Assembly (NCBI GenBank): GCA_029204225.1
Contig: MU832097.1
Coordinates: forward strand, 23,516-87,515
Reading direction: 5' to 3'
Source: Diphasiastrum complanatum
Lineage: Eukaryota > Streptophyta > Lycopodiopsida > Lycopodiales > Lycopodiaceae
Length of the DNA: 64,000 bases
Below, piece after piece: positions 55,901 through 64,000 of the stretch. The notes under the pieces are model-generated. The model did no database searches. It saw nothing but the letters and a program-made list of their open reading frames with translations, and was not told the DNA's origin. Position 1 is the stretch's first letter, and the number at the start of each line of letters is the position of its first letter. Both the position numbers and the translations under genes were made by a program.

Positions 55901-58900
55901 ACATGAAAGAAGATTTAACGTATCATAACATACTGAAAATTCCAGCGTGCTGCTGAAAATAAGGTTGATGATTTTTTGTTTCCTCTAGCCGGCAGAATAA
56001 ATTCTTTGTCGAAGAGAGTGGACTCCGAAAGCTGTTCTTTAAAATGAAAAATAGATAGAAACAGACATAAAATGATGGTGAAAATTAGCCTAAAAAGCCT
56101 CCTGGCACTTGCAGCAGAAGACTTGGGCAATGGGCCTCCTCAAACTGAAAAATGAGGGACAAAAAAAATCGCTTTTTTGTACAACGTAAATCACTATTTT
56201 CATTCAAGATCCATTCACCTTGGCTTACTAACTCCGCTTCAATCATATGTGATAGTTTGGAGCACAACAGGTTTTCACAAAGCTCAGGCCCTAAATTTTT
56301 TTAATGATTTCAAAGCTGCAAATGCCCATCCACGAAGTGTTATAACCTGCTAGTTAAGATCTCCATTCAATCATTTCAAGTCAAGATATTCAAATCGAAA
56401 ATACGTTAACAATTGGCAGCATATCCAACCCTCAATTCAAAACCCAGTGCGATCTATTCTGAGTGCTAAATGACTTGCTATTTGAGACACAATTCCATGA
56501 TTTCCAGTCATATAATTCAGAACAAAATTCTTCTAATAATTGCAAGGGCATCTAATTCTTGATTCAAAACCCAGCAAGAACTCTGAGAAGTGGAGTCATA
56601 TTTTATTATTGACTCTACCTCATAGAGGTGCACAACACATGTCCTGAAATTCAAGTAGCAATGTCAACATCTAAATCGAACTCTTAAGTGCCCAGCATAA
56701 CTAAAGTAGGGGACTAGTAAATTCACAAGGCCTGGGAGTGACATCATGCTCTGCAAAAGTACATACTCAAATTGTAAATTCCAATAAAAACGATTACAGT
56801 TGGTCAAAGAGTGTGTACGGGAAAGCAATCTAGCTTAAATATAGTATTATAATATTGAGGTCAAGCTACTGATGTAATAATCATACTGCCAAGTCCTAAA
56901 ATTTGAAGGTTGATAATAATTACCATTGTTACTTCTAACAACTTAAAATTGCAGTGAAAGGAATAAAAACTTCTCCAATTATGTCAATAAGTTTCTAAGC
57001 AACATTTGCTATTGGTCCATCCCTAATGCTTATTTATATGATGGTTTGCACAGACCACAGCCAATGTGTGAAACAAAAATAATGAGGAAGCCAATGACAA
57101 ACCAAAACTTTTCTTTCAACAGGATGGCTACAAAAGACTATTTATTAGTTTGAGCTTGTTGCAAGCAAAGTTTCATAGCTTACCTCAAGCTTCTCCTTTT
57201 TCGCAATGTTACTCCAATCCCTTGCAGATACACCTGTTTTCAACTCAAACTCAACACCAATTTCATGATTGGAGCTAGCTTTTGTGGCCCAAATGCAAGT
57301 CATGTAAGTTCCTGACTCCTTTGTAGTGAAACCAAAATGTCCCTCTGACACACTTTCAGCATAATGTAAGGTGTTACCATATGGTGAAGTTACCTGCATC
57401 ATAAACATGTTAAGAAAAGATTTCCCCTCCAGTCCAACTTGTGTTTCCTGGTTTTTCAAAACATCTGATTCATTATGATTACTAAGCTACTCAGAAACAA
57501 TAGGTCATTGAATTAGCAGGAAAGGGGTATGCAGTATTCGCAAGAGTATCCTTACAAGATCTGTAAGCCCTGAATCTAAAGGTCAAACTATATAGAATGA
57601 CAACGGTTGATTATCTCCTCTTTGCTAAGACTGAAAAGCTTGACCTCTATACAAAGTATCACATATTTCAAGAATTAGGACTATGAATATAACTCTTCTT
57701 AGTAGGTAGAATTTAGGTTCACAAGCTTAGGGAACTAGGTCAACAGTATAAGATTGATACATCATAGCAATAAGGTGATATATTTCAATAATTGGCAGGT
57801 AATAAATACAGCTATTGATGTTCTAACAATCTTGTGGGGGGTGCTCTTTAAGAAGCCTTTGATCGGTTGATTCGGATCAAGCATGAAATGACTAGTTGTA
57901 AATAGCGGATCCAAATACACTATTTACTAGCACAGTTGTGATTGTTGTGTTGTGTCATAGTGGTCTGACCAGTGGTCTATTCGAGCAACAAATTTGAAAA
58001 ATCTAAGATAAATTGGACAACTCATGCTGAGAGCTGCATGCCATTGTGTAAGTTCAATAGGCATGGCCTCAAGGATGAAGAAGAAAGTGCAACACTATTG
58101 CACAAAGTGTCTTGACTGTCAAGCTATAAAGACTGAAAGAGGCAAGCTAACTACATAAAGACTGAAAGAGGCAAGCTAACTACCGTTGGAAAGCGCTCGA
58201 TGAGAGCTTTCCAACAATACCCTACATGACCTACTTCTGAGCAACCATTCAAAAGTTATAGCCGATAAAAGTTTAAAAAGACCCAATACTTCTTATGTGC
58301 ATGGATTAAGGACTCTCTTGACCAAATATCGCTTCTGTGCGTGGATAGAGCACCCACTCAGTGAGAGGGTACTCTATGGGCGCATAGAAGCCATATTTGA
58401 CTTTTTCAGAAACTTTGACTGGCTATAACTTTTTAACGGCAGCTCGAAAGTAGGTCATGTAGGGTATCGTTGGAAAGCTCTCGTCGAGCGCTTTCAAACG
58501 GTATTTCGTCTCAATCGGAGCTACAGTTAACAAGTTATACTATTTTTAATGATAAATTGCATATTATACTATAAATAATATGTCATGCTTGCGGGCTGCC
58601 ACCGGGAATTATAGCATTAATTAGAAAACTTTTTTCTCAATTTTAATGAGCTACGTTACGTAGATTTCAAATTTGAGTGTTTTGATTGGTTCATGTGTAA
58701 GCAAAATTTGAAAAAAAATATAAAAAGAATCTTTACAAAGGGTCTTTTTTGGAATTCTGTTGGAATCGTGAGAGGTTTTGATTCGCTAATTCTGCTGATG
58801 GAATCCGGATAGAGAGGGATGTGCTCTGAATCTCTTCCGGTGTTGTGATCAATCAATGAGCAATTGGCTTCCTGTGATCTCGCTATTTGGGATACGCTAG

Positions 58901-61900
58901 TCTCTGCTAGATTCCTAATATGCCTAGATAGAGTCGAGCTCTTAACTATAGCTACTGCTACTAATTAAGATCTATCCTCTTCCAAGGTGTAGACAAACAT
59001 TGCTGACCTACTGTTGATTTAGTTAAGATGAGCCTTTATGCGGAAAAACAAATGATAGCTGATCTTGCATGAACATTCAACAAGCATGACACATTCAAAG
59101 GATCATACATGATAGACAAGAGATAAGAAAAAACATTCGTTCAATTACAGTGATTCTTTTGAGCGCTATTTGGCATACCGCACAGCGCGTTACCGCAAGA
59201 GAAACTCTGTCTCCTACGAGCAAAGGGCGAGTGCTGCTTACTAGCGTACACTTCTATCTATTTCTCTACATGTGTATCCTTATTGGATTGATAAGCTCAA
59301 CTCGTCTCTTTTACTAGCAGACGGTTTTTCATCCTCACATTCATCAATCAATCACTACAAAAAGCAATGGGAGAATATTTCAATGGACCTTAATACCATT
59401 CTCCCAAAGATGAAGAGGCGACTTGATGTCATGATGCCATGTGGGTAGAGGTTGATTAACTCACAAGATGAAACATTTCACTCCCACATATTTTAAAGTC
59501 TAGGTGATCGAGTTGGCAAAGAGCTTTTACGTAAAGATCTTCCTAGAAACCACACAAGAAATATTATAGAAAACCTTATAGGCAAAACTGATCAAAAAAC
59601 TAGATTTGCCTCATGCTCCTTTTGCTCCCTTCTAGAGAGAGAGAATCTCCATAAGTTGTTGAAATTTTAGTTTCAGCATGCAAGTTATAAATCAATCTTT
59701 GCCCCTTCGAGAAGCTAAGATCCCTCATAGAAATCTATACCAAAAATGTGATATGAACAAAGATACTTTTCAAGGATGCCAAGAGTCCTATCCTGAAAAA
59801 TGTAAAGTTTGGAGGAGATTGGATCTTAGTTGCTTTGCTACCAAATGTAGGTGATTTCAAATGTTATTGGGCTCTACGATGCTAAAAATCAAGAACATCG
59901 AACACTTTCAATTCTGGAAAATAGTGGACAGCCATAGAACAACAATTCTCAAGAAAGAGGAAGCTAAAATTGAGAGAGAAAACTCAAAGTTGGTATTGCA
60001 CAAATGAATCCTACACTATTCTCCTAATGTGGAGACATACAAATAGATGGGACATGGTAGATGTAAAGGCTCAAGAATGGAGAGCCAAACACCAACAGCC
60101 CAAGGTTTACAAGTTGGACAATTCATTATACGGACTTAAACAAGCACCCATCACATGGTACACGATAATCGACACAATACACTGAGGAGCTTGGTTATTG
60201 AAGGAGTAGTTCAAAACCTACACTTTATCTTTTATCGGCGATGGTCATATTCTTATTGTGGTAATTGATACGAAAGATCTTGGGTCACTACAATACTTTC
60301 TTGGGATTGAGGTATGGAGAAAAGAACATAGTCTTTTCATTTCGCAATTTAAGTATGCTCATGAACTTTTGGAGAAGTTTAATATGTCAAAGTGCAAGCC
60401 TATTTCTACACCATATGATAGTGATGTAAGCTTACAAAAGCTGAGGATGATCAGGATGTAGATGGGAAGTTATATAGACAGCTTGTTGGAAGCTTAATCT
60501 ATCGAACCACTATGAGACCAGATATTGCATATGTTGTTAGTATGGTTAGTCAGCTTATGGCTAAGCCTCACAGTACCCACGGTTCTCAGAACCATGGGGT
60601 GAACCGTACCACGGTTCATGAATCGTGGTACGGTTCATCATAAATAAATAAAAAATTGATTAATTAATGTTTGATAAAAAATAAACTAAAAAAAATAAAA
60701 AGTTTATTAATTAATTAATAACTACAAACGGTTCACCACAGTTCTTGCCAAAAAAATTTGAGAATCGTACGATTCACTGTACGGTTCTCAGAACCGTGGT
60801 GAACCGCCCACAGTTCATTAATTCTATGCTAAGCCTAAGCAGATTCATTGGAACGCTGCTAAGCGGGTACTCAAGTATATCAAACTTTGAAATTTAGTAT
60901 TTTCTGTCAAAGACACGATGTTTTGCAATTGCAAGGATATGTCGATGTTGATTGGGTTGGAGATGCAGAAGATCGAAGATCTATTGCAGGTTATGTCTTT
61001 AGTCTCGGTTCAAGTTCTATGTCTTGGAGTTCAAAGAAGCAGCATACTATTGCACTATCAACTACAGAAGCAAAGTACCGAGCTACTACGAGTGCAACAA
61101 GTGAAGTAATATGGTTACAAAGGATCCTACATGATCTTCATATGGTACAGGATACACCTACAATACTTCAATGTGATAATCAAAGTTGTCTTAAATTGGT
61201 AAAGAATCTTGTTTTTCACAGCTGGACAAAGCACATCGAAGTACAACAACACTTCATCAGAGAGAAGATTAAAAGTGGTGAAGTGGAGAATATATAATCC
61301 TACGGACGAGCAAGTTGCAGATATCTTTACCAAAGGACTTGGCAAAGAAAAGTTTCAGAAGTTTAGAGAACTTCTAGGAGCACTAGATAACAAAGTAAAC
61401 ATTAAGGGAGTATTAGAAATTAATGTTTATTTGCAACCCTAATGTTGGTTTGGCCACCCTGCGAGGTTGCAAGCTATTTTAGGGGCCATTTCTATTTTTA
61501 GCATGTCAAAGTCTAAATCCTAAAGTAAAGTCAATTAGTCTTGCATGTAGGAGGGCACATTAGATCTAGAATAGGACATGATTTTTCACATAGAAATTTA
61601 TTAGGGTCCCAAAATAGAGAGCAACTATAGTAATTAGCTTTTTGCTTTGCTCAGCTTTTACTTTTAGATGTTGATAGACTAGAGAAATAATACAAGGAGG
61701 GTTGGTGCCTTACCTCCTTTTATTCCATTGTAGAGAGCTATGCTCATTCTTAGCTTAATCTAAGTTCTCTTTAATCTCTCATGTTGATCTTGATTGATGT
61801 GTGTGAGTGCTAATATGATTAGTTCACTCCTATCAACATGGTATCAAAGTTGGCTTCTTGATCTTTGAAGCTTTTGAGATTCTACGTGAGGAAGAGAGAT

Positions 61901-63277
61901 TGGTTTTGCAGGTGTGCAATCGGATTATCAAGGGAGAACTTGTTGCGTGTGGAGTCAACGTTGTTATGAGGACAATGTGGATCTTCTAGGAGGAGGTCGG
62001 AACTTCGATCAGGTAACTGGAGAATAGTTGGCTTAGCTCGCTGCATGCTACTAAAGTTGATCACTGAAGTGAAGTGAAGTGGCAAGAATTGATCGCAAGT
62101 TTATTGGAAGCTGTTCATTGAACTGCAAGGACTTTGCAGGCTGTTAATTGAAAATCAAGTTGGAAGCTCTTCATTGGATATGGCCAGATCTATTCGCAAG
62201 TTTAGTAGGAGGTTGTTTGCTGTAGATAGAAGACTTGTTAGCTGCATGTTACTGCAATTGTTCAATGGAGTGAACTGGAAATTGCTTGCTGGTTGAGCTA
62301 AGATTGATTGCTAGTTTATAATAAGATCATAACTACTAATTGTTCGCTGACTTGGCTGGAGGTTGCTTGGTGAATACTGCTAGATTGATCATTGGTCATT
62401 GTTCATTGGATACTGCTGGAATCTGGTAGCTGATCATTGCTAGGTTTGCTGCTGTTTATTGCAAGAACTTTGTAGGGTTTTTGCGACTGATTTCTGAGGG
62501 AAATCTCAAATAGATTTGATAGTTGATGGTCAACAAATGATCAAATTTCCTTGTGATCTTACTACTTAGTCATCCCACTGAAAGGATCTTGTTTACAACT
62601 CCTCTTCCATTCAGTTGTGATGAAAGGGGTCAAAGAAAAAAAAGAATGTTTCTACCGATGTGCTTTGTTCAACACAACCACCATTAACAAAGGAGTGCTA
62701 GCGGAAGGCAACGTCTTTATTTCTATAATGAACTTCAAACAGTAATCCCTTCTTATGCTAATATGGAACAAGTTTGGATTAATCAGCGCAATATTTCAAC
62801 ATAAGGGTAGAGACTACTAAAAAGCGTCACCTACTTACCCTCTGTTCATAGTAAAGATGTATTATTCCTAGCATTGTTTCCGCGATTATTAGAAGAATTA
62901 AGAAACGCGGAAAGAAGCAATTTGCCAGGTTATCGTTTTAATGGGTACAATTCAGGAAATGAGTAAGCGAAGCAGAAATGCCACATTGTGGTGGCTCCAT
63001 AATTTTGACAGCGCTTCTGACGATTGACTCAAACAAGTCAGAGAAACACTGGGATAAAAAGGTACACAAGGCGCACCTGAGCAAAAATTTTAGGGATTTC
63101 GTCTGGACGATGATTTTCTTGAACGACGTGATAGTTTCCCAAAACCAAGACTTCAGGCTGAATCTCCTCCGACAAGCACTTTGTAGTGGCAGGGGCGAGG
63201 TCAAAGCGCAAGCACCTCACGCTGCACACCAGAAGCGCAAAAGCAATACCTAACACCTGCAGCGCTCCCATCATCAC
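52789..63277 (-). CDS. p24-delta (emp24/gp25L) secretory cargo receptor, 4 exons
   Basis: Exons on the minus strand, 63277-63077, 57393-57184, 53148-53072 and 52933-52789, join in frame to 210 residues. p24 proteins cycle between ER and Golgi as cargo and GPI-anchor receptors in COPII/COPI vesicles. Residues 1-22 are a signal peptide (MMMGALQVLGIAFALLVCSV). The GOLD domain follows (LRFDLAPATTKCLSEEIQPE, VTSPYGNTLHYAE, FTTKESGTYMTCIW) with C34 and C100 as the expected disulfide. Then come a coiled coil (ELELRKLEDMVESIHQEMLY), one membrane helix (AWFSIASLFICLAVAGWQLW) and the tail KSFFERKKLL with FF and a KKxx dilysine COPI signal. All splice sites are GT-AG. Introns 1 and 2 are 5.7 and 4.0 kb and carry repeats. 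Nothing is missing, so it looks functional. Confidence 0.95.
53072..53148 (-). CDS. p24 exon 3
   Basis: 77 bp (GMELELRKLEDMVESIHQEM...), acceptor GACTACAG, donor AG|GTAGTC. Coiled-coil region. Confidence 0.93.
53487..53513 (+). repeat. Poly-G tract in p24 intron 2
   Basis: 27 bases of G with one A. Confidence 0.95.
54406..54917. mobile_element. Small TIR element in p24 intron 2
   Basis: Ends GTTGCAACCGAAC and, inverted, GTTGCAACCAAAC. About 512 bp, non-coding, with repeated AAACGTTTGG motifs inside both ends. No clear target duplication, so the class is open. Confidence 0.55.
54918..57183. other. Remainder of p24 intron 2
   Basis: No further gene or transposon recognised. Confidence 0.4.
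57184..57393 (-). CDS. p24 exon 2
   Basis: 70 codons (VTSPYGNTLH to KKEKLE), acceptor GATGCAG, donor GAG|GTAAGC. Core of the GOLD domain. Confidence 0.95.
58126..58183 (+). repeat. 29-bp tandem duplication
   Basis: Two exact copies of ATAAAGACTGAAAGAGGCAA... directly before the foldback at 58181. Confidence 0.85.
58181..58503. repeat. Long foldback (inverted repeat) in p24 intron 1
   Basis: The two halves pair along almost their whole length: TACCGTTGGAAAGCGCTCGA at the start against its near-complement at 58484-58503. The pairing continues (ACCCTACATGACCTACTT) to a small loop near 58356-58366. The left arm has about 35 extra bases. It could be a foldback MITE or a small-RNA hairpin. Confidence 0.85.
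59960..61402 (+). pseudogene. Copia RT end and RNase H remnant in p24 intron 1
   Basis: Plus-strand, opposite to p24. Reads KVYKLDNSLYGLKQAP, DLGSLQYFLGIEVWRKE, LVGSLIYRTTMRPDIAY, a 259-bp insertion, then GYVDVDWVGDAEDRRSIAGY, LSTTEAKYRATTSATSEVIW and DEQVADIFTKGLGKEKFQ. The catalytic YVDD region is lost between about 60185 and 60255. Many stops and shifts. Confidence 0.88.
60569..60827. mobile_element. Small insertion element in the Copia remnant with 9-bp target duplication
   Basis: Flanked by GCTAAGCCT at 60560-60568 and 60828-60836. 259 bp, AT-rich in the middle, with GGTTCTCAGAACC palindromes and GTGAACCG motifs near both ends. A 9-bp duplication suggests a Mutator-type non-autonomous element. 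Confidence 0.7.
61411..61838 (+). repeat. Copia LTR
   Basis: Preceded by a purine tract (TAAGGGAG, 61403-61410). It starts TATTAGAAATT (normally TG) and ends ATCAACA. The next bases are a primer-site motif, so an internal region once followed this LTR. Confidence 0.65.
61839..61854 (+). other. Primer-binding-site motif after the LTR
   Basis: TGGTATCAAAGTTGGC, a slightly decayed initiator tRNA-Met type site. Confidence 0.6.
61855..63076. other. Leader-like sequence and rest of p24 intron 1
   Basis: 61855-62480 has degenerate repeated phrases around GTTCATTG and TTGCTGG, like an untranslated LTR-element leader. No gag is seen. The remainder is plain intron. Confidence 0.35.
63077..63277 (-). 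CDS. p24 exon 1
   Basis: 67 codons from MMMGALQV to KIFAQ, donor CAG|GTGCGC. Signal peptide and first part of the GOLD domain. Confidence 0.93.
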
Positions 63278-63431
63278 GACCTAAACCAAACAGCACCCTT
63301 CTTGCCTTTCTAGAGCAGCTCGCAGCCGACCGATTTGGTTGCGATTTGCAGATCTACAGGTGATCGCTAAGCCGCCTTCTGCAGCTAAATCTTTGCCATT
63401 CCTGCGCTCTTGCAAGTCCAAAGAGGCAGAA

Positions 63432-63573
63432 ATGGATCGACAGGAGCAAAGGAAGAAGACGAAGGAGTATTTGCATGCAAATGGTAGTGACGGACGTGGT
63501 CGTCGTTTGTCCCACATGCTCATAAAAGGAGCTGCCACGGACGTCCGGCAGCCGGATATTGGTCCCTTAGGAT
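63432..63573 (+). CDS. Possible first exon of a divergent gene
   Basis: An open frame starts MDRQEQRKKTKEYLHANGSD, continues GRGRRLSHMLIKGAATDVRQ, and reaches a good donor, GAT|GTAAGTA, at 63574. It is divergent from p24, with 154 bp between the start codons. I recognise no family, and the rest is lost in the G tract. Confidence 0.3.
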
Positions 63574-63583
63574 GTAAGTACCT

Positions 63584-64000
<417 letters not shown>

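Overview
The window is nuclear DNA of a land plant with a large, repeat-rich genome. The evidence is spliced genes with GT-AG introns up to about 5.8 kb, plant-type protein families, many Ty1/copia, Ty3/gypsy and LINE remnants, and long (CT)n, (TA)n and G tracts. I cannot name the lineage. One Copia element has an unusual primer-binding site and the LINEs are of a type I associate with seed-free plants, but that is only a hint.

Positions 1-30,500 are a nest of transposons with no intact host gene. The outermost readable layer is a Copia element (gag at 113-1367). It is interrupted by a composite DNA element whose matching termini lie at about 1364 and 21745. That composite carries degenerate protein-coding stretches, including a histone H3-like C-terminus fused to unknown sequence (about 2728-4660, minus). 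Two related non-autonomous LTR elements with about 1.2 kb LTRs lie inside it, at 5943-10662 (minus) and 12139-15646 (plus). An inversion of about 8.2 kb (15647-23890) explains why the 3' LTR and target duplication of the second element, one Copia gag gene, and the outer Copia are each split between the two breakpoints. Further Copia, LINE and gypsy pieces fill 20-30 kb.

Positions 30,700-47,000 hold genes. A telomere-repeat-binding-factor-like C-terminal exon lies at 30860-31090 (minus). A 995-residue intronless TFIIIC TPR subunit follows at 31618-34605 (minus), with a 99-bp tandem repeat upstream. A five-exon membrane RING-H2 E3 ligase of the NIP type, with an N-terminal RanBP2-type zinc finger, lies at 39074-46566 (plus). 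Its 5.8-kb second intron holds an almost complete Copia element (40370-45283) with a perfect 5-bp target duplication.

Positions 47,300-52,700 are featureless apart from simple repeats. A complete four-exon p24-delta secretory cargo receptor gene runs from 63277 down to 52789 (minus). Its introns carry a small TIR element, a 323-bp foldback, and a decayed Copia 3' half with its own small insertion. A possible divergent exon starts at 63432. The last 416 bases are almost pure G and are probably a sequencing or assembly artefact.

The host genes look like separate housekeeping functions: Pol III transcription, telomere or chromatin binding, ubiquitin ligation at a membrane, and ER-Golgi transport. 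I see no sign that they form a pathway.
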